Assembly: GCA_023014485.1 (NCBI GenBank)
Contig: JAJOZX010000877.1
Coordinates: forward strand, 1,023,001-1,087,000
DNA length: 64,000 nucleotides
Source of the DNA: Bathynomus jamesi
Taxonomy: Eukaryota > Arthropoda > Malacostraca > Isopoda > Cirolanidae
Direction of reading: 5' to 3'
Shown here: positions 45,918 through 55,820 of the stretch, piece by piece
How positions within the stretch are numbered: position 1 is the stretch's first letter
How the letters are laid out: each line of letters opens with the position of its first letter
The notes under the pieces: generated by a model
Seen by the model: the letters and a program-made list of their open reading frames with translations, nothing else
Databases searched by the model: none
Told to the model about the DNA's origin: nothing
Translations under genes and position numbers: made by a program

Positions 45918-45944
45918 CAATGAGGTGTGTATTCATACCTTAGA

Positions 45945-47459
45945 AAACTGAGACTATATAGTGATCAAATCCGTGTGACTCGAACCTTTTTGAATGCACG
46001 AGGATGGACACTTTTACCCACGACGAAAGGTTTGCATTTGAATCCTGCGGCATTTCCACACAACAGCACATTAACGCGATCCTTGGCTTCCTTAAATCCT
46101 GCTGCCTGTTTTTCACATTCTGCCGCTAACGTAGTTTGTGGCAGGCACCGCTAGAAGAGGCCAGTCTCGTCAACGTTAAAAATTTGTCCTGCAGTCAAGC
46201 TGTGTTCTTCAGCAAGTTTTTCAAATATTTCTACATACTTTTTAGCGCTTTCTTCATCCCTAGAACACTTTTCCCCAGTTACTGAAAGTTTCCGAATACC
46301 GTGTACATCCTTGAATCTATTTAGCCACTCAACGGAGAAGTCACAAAGCTCATCGATTTCCATCCGGTCATAAAATTGCTTAGCCTTCTTCATTATCAGA
46401 GGTCCAGAGAGTAGCTTTACCTTTGCTTCGTTGTTGTCTAAACCATTCGAACACTACATTGTCCAATTCTGGAATTTTCAAATTCCTCACATATTTTCTT
46501 TTTAGGACTCCTTTGTTTGACTCAGTTTTACTGTAGAACTTCATTATTTGCTACTACTTGGCCTTTAAGTAATATACAGTGGTGGCCATAAGTCACGCAT
46601 CACCCCATCAATTAAAAAAAATTGTTTTAACGTAAACGTAAAATCCCAAAACTACTGTAAATGGTAGAAAAGATGTATTTAGAAACTACTCAAGCATACA
46701 AAACATACTAATGAATTGCGGTCAGTATTTCGTACATTTATCCTTTTTTTTCAGTACTTCGGCGATACGTCGTGGCATGGAATTTACCAGTATTTCGTAA
46801 TACTCCGGCGTAATTTCCTGCGCCAACACCTTCTTCATGGCTTCAAGCAAATCATTCAATGATGTAGGATTGTGATAGGTAACTTTTTTCTATGACGGTT
46901 CGCCAGCAGTTCTCTATCGGGTTTAAATCAGGCGAGTTTCCCGGCGAAGGCCCGATCAGCTGAAAACCCGAATTTCGGAGCCAATCAGACACGGCTTTGG
47001 TGCGGTGACATGGCGTTCCGTCTTGTTGGAAAACACCTATATATCCTGCATAAGTTGCCGCTGTTTATGGAGATGCGCCACACAACGTTTTTCCAACAAG
47101 ACAGAGTGCCATGTCACGGCACCAAAGCCGTTCTGATTGGTTCCGAAATTCGCGTTTTCAGCTGATCGGACCTTGGCCGGGAAACTCGCCCGATTTAAAC
47201 CCGATAGAGAACTGCTGGCGAACCGTCAAAGAAAAAGTTACCTGTCACAATCCTACATCATTGAATGATTTGCTTGACATAACTGTAAAGTGGTGGTTCC
47301 GATGCCGTATTCTCTGTTGAGCTTGTTTGCTGTCTCACCTGCGTCGAGACGCCGTAAAATTTCAACTTTCTTACTATTGTTAGTGAAACTCGGTTTTTTT
47401 CTTCGCAGTGACCATTGATGGTGAGGATATGGAATTGAACGATCTTTTTTGGAATTCAT
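45945..47459 (-). pseudogene. Tigger/jerky-type (pogo) transposase relic, split by a Tc1 foldback
   Basis: N-terminus at 47282-47459: SKKVEILRRLDAGETANKLN then REYGIGTTT, the first helix-turn-helix of CENP-B/jerky proteins. After the inserted element, 46576 downward gives MKFYSKTESNKGVLKRK, NLKIPELDNVVFEWF, MKKAKQFYDRMEIDE, FSVEWLNRFKDVHGIRKLSV (CENP-B second domain), and IFNVDETGLF with the first catalytic Asp. A TAG replaces the Trp after GLF. Then [25 protein letters not shown] and [12 protein letters not shown] follow, ending near 45945. A frameshift lies near 46415. The remaining catalytic half is missing. Confidence 0.8.
46578..47279. mobile_element. Foldback Tc1-like element, about 702 bp
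   Basis: CAGTGGTGGCCATAAGTC at the left end after TA (46576-46577). The right end has TA at 47280-47281 but no matching terminal repeat. The arms 46848-47032 (minus) and 47088-47275 (plus) are inverted copies of a Tc1 catalytic region: FQQD (second Asp) and NSPDLNPIENCWRTV (Glu) are legible on both strands. The middle is about 55 bp. The N-terminal and first-Asp parts are absent. Confidence 0.85.
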
Positions 47460-47699
47460 AGGTATTAAATTGGTGAAATTATTAAACACTTGAGTAGTTC
47501 ACAACAGATGCTGATGTGTTGAAAGCACGTGTTAAACTGGCGGAAAGGTGGCTGAGGCCCTGATAGATGTAGCCACCGCCCGGGCGTTGGTAACGGCCGA
47601 TTTTGAAATTACGGAGTGCCAAATTCAAATCTTCTTTACCAGTTACTCACTTTCATTTTGCAAAACACGGCATTTCTGTCAAAAGCGTATTCCGGGAAA

Positions 47700-47750
47700 A
47701 CGGGATTTTACCGTAATTTATTTAGTATGAGTTACTGTCCTCAATGAAAA

Positions 47751-47781
<31 letters not shown>

Positions 47782-48115
47782 CGCTGACCGACTCCCAAAC
47801 ATTGAAATTGGGTAGTTTATTGGTGGAAAACAAAATCTGATGAAAATAATATCACTGTTGTATCCAAGAAATACGAAATATTACGTTTAATTGTAAAGTA
47901 TGGGCAAAATGAATCTTGAATATTTTTTGTGAAAATTAATTTCCATACATTATGCAGTGTTTACTCAGCTGTTACGTTAGATATTTATTGCAGCTAAAGT
48001 AAATTCCAAAAAACGCATTTTCGTAAACTGAATTGGCAATTACCAGATATTTGAAAGTGAGTAAAGTCCATGACTCTAGATTTGGGACAGTGGAAATGTT
48101 TAAAAATTTAAAAAG
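47700..48115 (-). repeat. Interspersed repeat with (GT)n, inverted pair of 39228-39650
   Basis: See 39228-39650. The (GT)n tract is at 47753-47778. Confidence 0.8.
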
Positions 48116-48489
48116 CTTTAAAATTTTATGTATGTATGTATTTAGGGTCTGGGCGCAGATGCCTATCATGATATGTAGATACGAGTCGAACGGCGATATA
48201 TCCCCTTCCTCCAGCAAATCCTACAAATTCGGGATAGCGCTGGAGAACGGAAATGGTAATCGCTAAAGTTCATGGTATGACGTCACAGACAAATATTTTT
48301 TTATATTTATATATATATTATACCCAAATGCCTCTCCCACCGCAGTAAGGCCGCGTCAGAAACAGGCAGGAAACGCCTCAATTGTTGAGATTCACCTCAT
48401 CAGCTGACATGACAATAATGCATCTACCTCAGGGCAACAATTACACAGCCCAGCCCCGCAGACTACCCCACGGTTTACCCAGACCGTTC
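48116..48489. other. Spacer, nothing recognised
   Basis: No supported gene. The block from 48340 on may belong to the 3' part of the RTE element. Confidence 0.4.
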
Positions 48490-50371
48490 ATACACTCTAA
48501 GGCGGCACACTGCCAGCCCATTGCCCTACCTATACCACATCGTTAAACTTTTTTCGTATCCAGCACGCATCTTTCATCTTCCTAGACGTCCAGGCCCCGC
48601 TGACCCAAAGCTTACTAACCCATGCCTCCATCTTCTCTCGGTCTACCCCTCCCCATTTACCCCTCCCCCTCCGACACGTAAATCTTTACCATCCTCTCCT
48701 CACTCATCCTCTTCATATACCCAAACCACTTTAACACCCTCTCATCTGCTCTCTCTACAAGACTCCTTCGACTCCCACACCTCTCACGGATAACAGTGTT
48801 TCTCACATGATCAATCCACCGCACCCCACAGATCGTCCTCAAGCATTTCATTTCCAGTACATCCACACTTTTTCTTTCCTTCGCATTCGCCACCCAAGCC
48901 TCACATCCATACAACACTGATGGCACTACTCTACCTTCATACGTACCCATCTTCGCACCCCTTGACGCTGATTCTCCTTCCAAACACTTCTTAGGGCACC
49001 CAGTACCTTTGCCCTTTATTCCACCCTGTGACTCACTTTCGTCTCCATAGTTCCATTCCTCGCCACATCCACCCGTAAGTACCTGAAACATGCCACTTTT
49101 TACATTTCCTCACCATACAAACTTACAATCAGTCGCTCACGAACCTCCCGTTTGCAGCACCACACAACCTTACTCTTATTCACATTTACTCTTACCTTCC
49201 TTCTTTCACACACCCTCCCGAACTTAGTTACCAGTCTCTGTAGCTTTTCTCTCGAGTCCGCCACCACAACCGTATCGTCAGCAGACAATAACTTATTCAC
49301 TTCCCAAGAACCTCCCTCTGCAACATGCTTCATCCCCGCTCCCCTCCCCATGACCCTTGCATTCACCTCTTTCACCACCCCGTCTATAAACACATTAAAC
49401 AACCATGGAGACAGCACACAACACTGGACTCTCTCAGTAAAAACGTTTCACCGCATTCAACAACGCACCTCATACAGCTGCAGTACTTGCCACAACACCT
49501 TTCTGTCAACCCTATCATACGCTTTTTCAAGATCCATGAACGCCACATACAAATCCCTTTCTTTTTCCAAGTACTTCTCACACAATATCTTCAACCCAAA
49601 TACCTGATCCACACACCCTCTACCTCTTCAAAAAACCCCATGCTCCTCCCCAATTTGTTGCTCCGTGCATGCCACCACTCTTCCAATCACCACTCTCCCA
49701 TACACCTTACCTGGCACATTCAACAGACTAATTCCTCTACAAATCGAGCATCAAGGGACGATACATACACTCCTACAGTCCTGAGGCACCTCGCCTCTGT
49801 CCATACACACATTAAACAGACGCACTAACCAAGCAACACTACATTCACCGCCTTTAAGAGCTCTACAGCGATCCCATCCACTCCCAACGCTTTTTCACCT
49901 TTCATCCTGCATAGGGCCTCCACCACCTCCTCTCTACCGACCAACATATTCGCCACAACTCTCATACTCTGAACCCCCTCTCTGCACAAACATACCACAT
50001 CTGCTTCCCTATCTTCCCACACGTTCAATAGTCCCTCAAAATACTTACTTCACCTTGTCTTCACATCTTCTCTATCTCTCATCACTTCCCCATCGAATCT
50101 TTTCATAGTCATACTCATCTGCCTTCTCACTTTCGTTACATTATTCACTTCTCTCCAAAACATCTTGTTCTCCCTGAAATTTTCTAACACTCTCATACCC
50201 CAACTCTCATTTGCTCTCTCTTTCAGCTCTCGCGCCTTTCTCTTTACTTCTTGCCTCTTCCTCTTATACTTCCCAATCACCCACACTTCCGCTCCGCAAG
50301 TACAAGCATATACTTCCCTCTTTTGCTTTACCAACATTTCAGCATCCACATTCAACCATTCCGTTTCCTCT
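48490..50371 (-). pseudogene. RTE-clade LINE, linker to C-terminus
   Basis: From 50371 downward: ETEWLNVDAEMLVKQKREVY, RANESWGMRVLENFRENKMF, LLNVWEDREADVVCL, EEVVEALCRMKGEKALGVDG (RT start), DLEKAYDRVDRK-like motif A near 49530, LSPWLFNVFIDGVVKEVN (motif B), LLSADDTVVVADS (catalytic box, with S for the usual Y). After a gap come VVPSVLYGCEAWVANAKER, LEMKCLRTICGVRWIDHVRN, RVLKWFGYMKRM and GRGRPRERW, the typical RTE C-terminal signature. Several frameshifts. The endonuclease is missing. The 5' edge joins a LINE-B piece in frame by chance. Confidence 0.85.
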
Positions 50372-50493
50372 ATCTTAAACGTAAAAGTCCTTTGTATAGC
50401 TTCAATGTTCGCAATGTCTCGTTTTCTGTATGGGCTTGTGAGTACTGAGCAATACTCAATTATTGGTAGGACTAGACTCTTCCATAACACTGG
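50372..50493 (-). mobile_element. LINE-B fragment (thumb region)
   Basis: LWKSLVLPIIEYCSVLTSPY then IEAIQRTFTFKIE matches the LINE-B text LLKTLIIPKLEYCSVLTSPY of the 55.8-58.6 kb copy. Confidence 0.7.
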
Positions 50494-50496
50494 TCG

Positions 50497-50610
50497 ACAA
50501 AATCGAACTTCTTTCTCTCATCAGAGATGTATGCACATTTTGCTCGACCAGTTTTGTACGCTGATTCCAAATCTGTTTTCACATTTCCTCTAGCACCTCT
50601 AGTTATTGAA
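50497..50610 (-). repeat. FAM-1 conserved 3' non-coding block (copy B)
   Basis: Minus strand, about 80-200 nt after the FAM-1 copy B coding end: GGTGCTAGAGGAAATGTG, GAAAACAGATTTGGAATCAG and TTTTGTCGACCAGTG. Aligns with 6490-6600 and 54517-54640. Confidence 0.6.
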
Positions 50611-50689
50611 ATATGACTGGTGTTAATTTCAGCACAGTTTATCGCAAAAGTACAACTTAATTCATAAAAAGAAATGTACACTAACCTAA

Positions 50690-52345
50690 AAACGTTACGA
50701 GTACGATTTTGTAAACCTTGACCGGATCGTCGCGGTAGAGCATCAAGCAGTAGTCTGCCAGCATACTTTCGTTCCAGAAACCTTGGTAGCGATTTTTCAT
50801 TGACTGAATGTCTTGATGGAAGCGTTCCCCCTGTTCGTCACTCACCGCGCCAAGGTTTTCGGGAAAGAAATCTAGATGTGAATATAAAAAAATGTATTTT
50901 CTTGATATGCATCGAGCAGTTTCTGAACTCCATCTTTGTATGCGGGAGACTTGTGGTTACCCATGAAGTTTCAACAAATTCATTTGAAAGCCTGCCATGC
51001 TTTTAGTTCTAAGGCAGTGAGGCTTTCTTCAAAGAGTTCATCCTGCAGAACCTCCCTGATTTGTGGCCCCACAAAGATTCCCTCCTTCAATTTCGCGGTA
51101 CTGATGTTTACAAATTTCTCAACAAGGTATCGAAACTCTCTCGAATTCGCCTTACCCATCGCTTTCACCAAATTTTTCATTAAACCGAGCTTAATGTGGA
51201 GAGGTGGCAGGAAAATCTTCTTTGGATCAACTAAAAGAACACACTGGACACTGCCCGTTCCTGGCTCGTATGTGCTTCTTTGATGCCAGTCACGTCCGAT
51301 ATAATGATCCGCGGTAGAACGGCTGTCCCATATGCATAAGAAACAACAGTATTTCGTGAACCCTCCTTGCATGTCCATTAACATACCAATGACTTGAGAT
51401 CACCACAGATATTCTATTGATGAGTGCTGTATTGGATTCCTTCGAGTAGTATATTCATGTTATCGTACGTCTCCTTTAGATGAACGGAGTGGGCGATCGG
51501 GATGGACGGCTTTAAGTTCCCGTTATGCAGGAGAACCGCTTTCAAGCTTCGCTGTGAGGAATCAATGAAGAGGCGCCACTCAGATGGTGTGTGTACCTGT
51601 GACAAGTTCTCGAAAAGTCCATTGATATCATAGCAATAGCAGAGCGGACCGTCTACTGTAAAGAATGTCGCCAAATCATGGTTTCGTTTTCGATAGTGAC
51701 ACACTCGGACGTTCTTCTCAAGTAAGTGTTTCTGCTTAAGTCTCGAGGAGAGAAGTTCTGATTTCTCTTTGGAGAGGGCTAGGTCTCTAATGAGGTCATT
51801 CAACTCGTTTTGGGTAAGCCTCTCCGGCTCCGATTGCTCTTCGTCAGGTGTGTAGTCAAGATCGGCCGAAGTTCCCCATCTCCGCCAATCGCACCTTCGT
51901 CGGATTCCCTTTCGTCTTCTAAAGAATCGAGTCCATGCTGTGGAGGTACCGGAATCGGCATCGTGTCATCGTGAGGGATCGGTCTGATCACGGAGTCTAC
52001 GTTCGGATAAACGATGTTATGCTTGTTCTTCACGGAGAATCCAGTTATGTTAACATTGCAAAAGTAACAATCGTCATGATGGTCTCTCGGCTCCCTCCAT
52101 ATCATGGGTATAGCGAACGGCATCGACTTTCTCCTTTGGTTCAACCAATCACGTAATCCATTCGAACAAGCGGTACAGATAACGTGTGGCACCCACGCCT
52201 TATCTTGGTCGCCTAGTGAACAGCCGAAGTATAACCGGTAAGTTTTCCGAAGATCCATCGTGAGTGTACGCCGATGTGATTTAGTCGCGAACGAGCCGCA
52301 CATGTGACAGAAATTGTCGGGGTAATTTTTACACTTTCGAGGCAT
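50690..52345 (-). pseudogene. FAM-1 copy B: younger copy of the cysteine-rich repetitive gene
   Basis: ATG at 52345 (MPRKCKNYPDNFCHMCGSF). First frame to about 51860: zinc-finger-like CHMC, TYRLYFGCSLGDQDKAWVPH, VICTACSNGL (paired Cys ligands), MPFAIPMIWREPRDHHDDCY, FCNVNITGFS and a Pro-rich tail. A one-base shift near 51855 leads to LNDLIRDLALSKEKSELLSS, VRVCHYRKRNHDL, FENLSQVHTPSEWRLFIDSS and SLKAVLLHNGN. A TAG at 51416 and a lost base near 51395 precede GGFTKYCCFLCIWDSRSTAD, PPLHIKLGLMKNLVKAMGKA and IFVGPQIREVL. After a stop near 50978 and an internal loss come FFPENLGAVSDEQGERFHQD and ESMLADYCLMLYRDDP. Function unknown. An acceptor-like T-rich AG lies 32 nt before the ATG. Confidence 0.75.
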
Positions 52346-52388
52346 GATGATCGATGAGTGGGTTGATGTAAATCACCTAAAAAAATAA

Positions 52389-52622
52389 ATGTGTAAGTGG
52401 GTGACACAAAACAAAAAACACAACACAATTAGACATGTGACTGTTACGCCAAAGAATAAAAGGCTGTACATGTGCAATGTTTGCAAATTTGTGGCCAGCA
52501 ACTGCTATCACCTAAAATACCACAAGACAACATGCGGAAAGCCTCCGTTGAAACGACAAACTGCCATACATGAGAGTACAGAAAGAGTAAAACAAAAACC
52601 TACGTTTAACCTGCAACGATAA
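52389..52622 (+). CDS. Small frame with one C2HC-type zinc finger, possible exon or element remnant
   Basis: A 77-residue frame containing LYMCNVCKFVASNCYHLKYH followed by KTTCG, which fits C-x2-C-x12-H-x3-C, a common arthropod zinc-finger variant. The rest is basic (KPPLKRQ) without motif. It lies head-to-head with FAM-1 copy B and 100 bp before a Mutator-like element. No splice sites or promoter could be assigned, so it may be a chance survivor of a larger gene. The initiating ATG is arbitrary. Confidence 0.3.
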   Translation: MCKWVTQNKKHNTIRHVTVTPKNKRLYMCNVCKFVASNCYHLKYHKTTCGKPPLKRQTAIHESTERVKQKPTFNLQR

Positions 52623-52727
52623 AAAACTCCTCTACATGTATAAAGGACGCATATTATATATTGTATACGTATATAGTATTATATATTATATTATATATAG
52701 TTATATGCATATTATATATATTATATA

Positions 52728-53444
52728 GGGTCTGTGTCATAATCCCGACTGCCATAATCCTGAAAGCCATAAGCCCGAGCGCCAAAATCCCGAAGGCCAA
52801 AACCCCGACAAGCGATAATCCCGACAAGTCGAAATCCCGACAAGCTAATAGTTTATATTTAATATTTACTTATAGCTTAAAATAATAAAAACTAAAAGAA
52901 AAAGTGCAACCTAACCTAACCTAACCTAACTAGCTGCACTTGCATATGGAGCGTGATTGTGATCCACAAAATTTTTAAGGTGATGTTGTCCATTTAAAAG
53001 TTTTGTTATTGCTCTACCTTTGCAATTAAGTGATTTTCGTTTTTCACAGCACCAGTAATAATCGTCTTCCCGACTTTTATCCTTCACCATTAAATAACCG
53101 CGTGCGTTAACTTTGTTATTGCCTTTTTGAGAAGAAACAATTTCACAAATTTCTTCCATGTCGTTCTAGGGGTGAAGTTACACTGATAATTTTTAGTTTA
53201 CTCGCGGTTTTACCTTTGCTTCGAGGTAGTTTAACTTTGCTTCCAGGTGGGAGCAGATCAATTCGCTCGCACCCTTGCTGAGTTCTCGCACTCATCTTAG
53301 TTCGTGATTTTTAACTATCGGGATTTTGGCCTGTAAGGATTACGACGTTTGGGATTTTGGCCTGTCGGGATTTTGGCCTGTCGGGATTACGACCTTCGGG
53401 CTTATGGTTTTCTAGATTGACTTTCGGGATTCTGTCCGGGTTCC
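52728..53444 (-). mobile_element. Mutator-like element (MULE), 717 bp, with repeat-built inverted ends
   Basis: Both ends are about 125-bp inverted repeats made of degenerate AATCCCGACARGC-like words (left about 52745-52850, right about 53310-53430). ATTATATA flanks both sides (52720-52727, 53445-53452), though this is weak evidence in an AT-rich site. The minus strand codes a FLYWCH-type finger, a domain known from MULE proteins. The transposase itself is absent. Confidence 0.7.
52926..53159 (-). CDS. FLYWCH-type zinc-finger fragment of the MULE
   Basis: MEEICEIVSSQKGNNKVNA leads into RGYLMVKDKSREDDYYWCC, KSLNCKGRA and HHLKNFVDHNHAP. The spacing YWCC - C - HNH fits the C-C-H-H ligands of FLYWCH domains. 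77 residues, open throughout. In larger MULE proteins this finger binds DNA in front of the transposase domain, which is not present here. A run of four to five AACCT units (52908-52930) abuts its stop. Confidence 0.65.
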   Translation of the reverse strand: MEEICEIVSSQKGNNKVNARGYLMVKDKSREDDYYWCCEKRKSLNCKGRAITKLLNGQHHLKNFVDHNHAPYASAAS

Positions 53445-53454
53445 ATTATATATA

Positions 53455-53455
53455 G

Positions 53456-53523
<68 letters not shown>
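53455..53523. repeat. (TA)n microsatellite
   Basis: About 33 TA units between the MULE and the PLE. Confidence 0.95.
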
Positions 53524-53527
<4 letters not shown>

Positions 53528-53646
53528 ATTATTTCACGAACGTAACACGTGAAAAATAATTATGATGAATAAAACCACGAAGGAAAGGAAACACAGCAAC
53601 ACTCTAGCAACATTGTTAATAGAAATATTCTTGAGTCTGCCATTAT

Positions 53647-53849
53647 TAGGCTGACCATATTTCCTTGAGACAAAAACGGGACATTGGGATGGCAAAAAAG
53701 GGACGGGGGTTATATAATATTCTCTATTCATGAAAAAGTTTTTATTAAAAACGGGACAAAATTGACATTTTTATTAAAACGACGGGACGGCCAGGAAATA
53801 TTAAAAAAACGGTACTGTCCCGTTCAAAACGGTACGTATGGTCAGCCTA
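53647..53849. mobile_element. hAT-type MITE, 203 bp, inside PLE-1 copy 4
   Basis: Inverted ends TAGGCTGACCATA. The perfect 8-bp duplication GCCATTAT is at 53639-53646 and 53850-53857. The PLE coding sequence is continuous when it is removed. Confidence 0.9.
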
Positions 53850-54395
53850 GCCATTATCCAACTTACAAATAACTTCAACATAAGCAAAGGTCTTTTTCAA
53901 CTCGATCCTGTTGTTTTGAATGCCTTCAGAACAGATTTAGATAAGAAAGGTAGAACGCTAAATCATTGGTAAACTTGTATGCCACCCTAATAACTTTTAT
54001 TTTTCAATTTTTATACAAAAAAGGGTAGAGTGCTAAAACCCGGGCAGATTTCCAGTATAAATTTGTATTTTTTTTTTTTTTTTTTTATAACATTGGTTGG
54101 AAACAATTCAATTATCTTGTGCTAAAATCGATAATTTTCAATTTTTATATACAAAAAGAGCAGAGTGCTAAAACCCGGGCAGATTTCCAGTATAAATTTG
54201 TATATATTTTTTTTTTTTCTATAACATTGGTTGGAAACAATTCATTTAATCTTGTGCTAAAAATCGATATTTTTTCCTTATAAATCTGTGTGCCCCTCCC
54301 ACAATCCTTTAAGTTTGTTTCTCCGTTTATTGTATATATATATATTTTTTTTTTTCTGTAACCTATATATAGGCTGTAATTCTTTATGTACTTCA

Positions 54396-54435
54396 GTGTT
54401 CCTGAGGATGTCATTAGACGAAAGCGCTTGAGCAC
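54396..54435 (+). ncRNA. Hammerhead-ribozyme-like motif, PLE-1 copy 4
   Basis: Identical to the motif at 14729-14768. Confidence 0.5.
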
Positions 54436-54516
54436 CATTCTGTGTTTCCTTCGTGGTTTTATTCATCATATATATATATATATATGTATTATATTTATTA
54501 TATATATTATGATCGG

Positions 54517-54640
54517 TCTCATCTCGAAAACTAGACGTGCTAGAGGAAAACCGAAAACAGATTTGGAATCAGCATCCCAACAGCTATCTAGCCCACCCAT
54601 AATTATATCTGATGAAAAATACTTGTTGGCCAGTGAATAA
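54517..54640 (+). repeat. Isolated FAM-1 3' non-coding block
   Basis: GTGCTAGAGGAAAACCGAAA, ACAGATTTGGAATCAGCA and TATCTGATGAAAAATA match the block after FAM-1 copy B, without any FAM-1 coding nearby. Confidence 0.55.
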
Positions 54641-54739
54641 TTTGAGCATGATGTTTGCTTTTCTGCTGCAGAAGTTCCTGCAAATGATTCCCATTATTTT
54701 TCTAGCCGTTGTAATTTTGATGTTGTAGTGCTCTCTGAA

Positions 54740-55015
54740 TTCTGCATCCGACGACATTATTACCCCAAAATTCCTGACTTGTAGATTTGGTGTTGCTCTT
54801 TGTCTTCCAGGGTTTTGTACCTTTTATTCTGCAGCTCCTTGTTATTACCATATCTTAGAAGTTGGAATTTTTCTTCGATGAACTTCATATTGTTGTCTTC
54901 TGCCCACTGGAATAATGTTTCAATATCGTTTTGTAATCTTTCTATGTCACCTTCGTTCAATATATATAAGCATTTATCTGTATATCTCCGTTCAAAGAAA
55001 TAAACGGAGAATGAC
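54740..55015 (-). mobile_element. LINE-B-type RT fragment
   Basis: YTDKCLYILNEGDIERLQND, FQWAEDNNMKF and EKFQLLRYGNNKELQNKRY match the segment just after the YADD box in LINE-B (YKWTEDNNMKFNTEKFQLLR). The YADD box reads YTDK here, so it is dead. Confidence 0.75.
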
Positions 55016-55120
55016 CCGCATAAGGACAACTTTCAAATATTTATTTTTGTATGTAAAGACTAAATATTGGGTTTAAATTGTGCCCCAAAACGCTTGGGAT
55101 GAGTGAATGTAATGACAGGG

Positions 55121-55149
<29 letters not shown>

Positions 55150-55152
<3 letters not shown>

Positions 55153-55790
55153 GGGATTGAACTCAGAATGGTTCCCTGAGATCTTTTGTTACACACAGAC
55201 CGTGTATGGAACAAGGAACTCTTCTGGGAAAATTAAATCCACTATAATTCGAATAAGTCATGGTAAATGACAAATACTATAGTTTTTCCTTTTCATGATG
55301 TTAGCCCGACATGGGCAACGGGTCACTCGCAAAGAGGCCCCAAAAAGATCTCGGGGGACCATTCTGAGTTCAATCCCATCATGAAACGGACATGGTAAGG
55401 CTTTAAAAAGTGGACGCTCAATTCTACGAGATAAGGTTTAAGTTTTGGTTTTTGGCTGAAAATACAATACTTACCCCTTTTTCTTTGATGTATTCAATCT
55501 GACGTAAATGCAACGAGTTTCTTGCGTATATTGAGGTTCTGAATATAGTAGGCTAGGTGTAGCTGTGAACTCTAGATCCTGTCCCAAAGCTGGATCCTAT
55601 CTGCTTGGCAGAGAAGCTATATTTTGGGGCCTCTTTGCGAATGACCCGTTGCCCACGCCGGCTAACATCATGAAAAAGAAAAACTTTAGTATTTATCATT
55701 TACCATTACTTATTCGAACTATAGTGTATTTAATTTTCCCAGAAGAGTTACTTGTTCCATGCACGGTCTGTGTTTAATATATAACCTTAC
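55150..55790. repeat. Family U palindromic repeat, copy 1
   Basis: 55153-55345 is an inverted, internally deleted version of the unit that follows at 55347-55775. Shared words: GGACCATTCTGAGTTCAATC, AAAAGTGGACGCTCAATTCT, CTTTTTCTTTGATGTATTCA, GCTGGATCCT, GACCCGTTGCCC, CATGCACGGTCTGTG. Related to 62949-64000. Non-coding. Confidence 0.8.
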
Positions 55791-55820
55791 AACCTTACAA
55801 AGGTTCCGCGCGATGATTTC

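Larger units (their letters stand above)
53524..54470 (+). mobile_element. PLE-1 copy 4, 3' part with inverted left stub
   Basis: The left stub 53524-53596 is the complement of the PLE right end, including the TTCACG/CGTGAA hairpin and CACGAAGGAAAGGAAACACA. After it the plus strand resumes in the GIY-YIG C-terminus (SNIVNRNILESAI, then FNISKGLFQLDPVVLNAF after an inserted MITE). The 3' UTR carries a duplicated block of about 145 bp (AAACCCGGGCAGATTTCCAG at 54037 and 54173). The right end holds the hammerhead-like motif and ends at (TA)n. Confidence 0.85.

Noticed and set aside
49152..50593. Long plus-strand frames (151, 167 and 142 residues)
   Set aside because: Antisense to RTE coding. Their low-complexity His/Thr/Ser content has no motif, while the minus strand shows ordered RT motifs.
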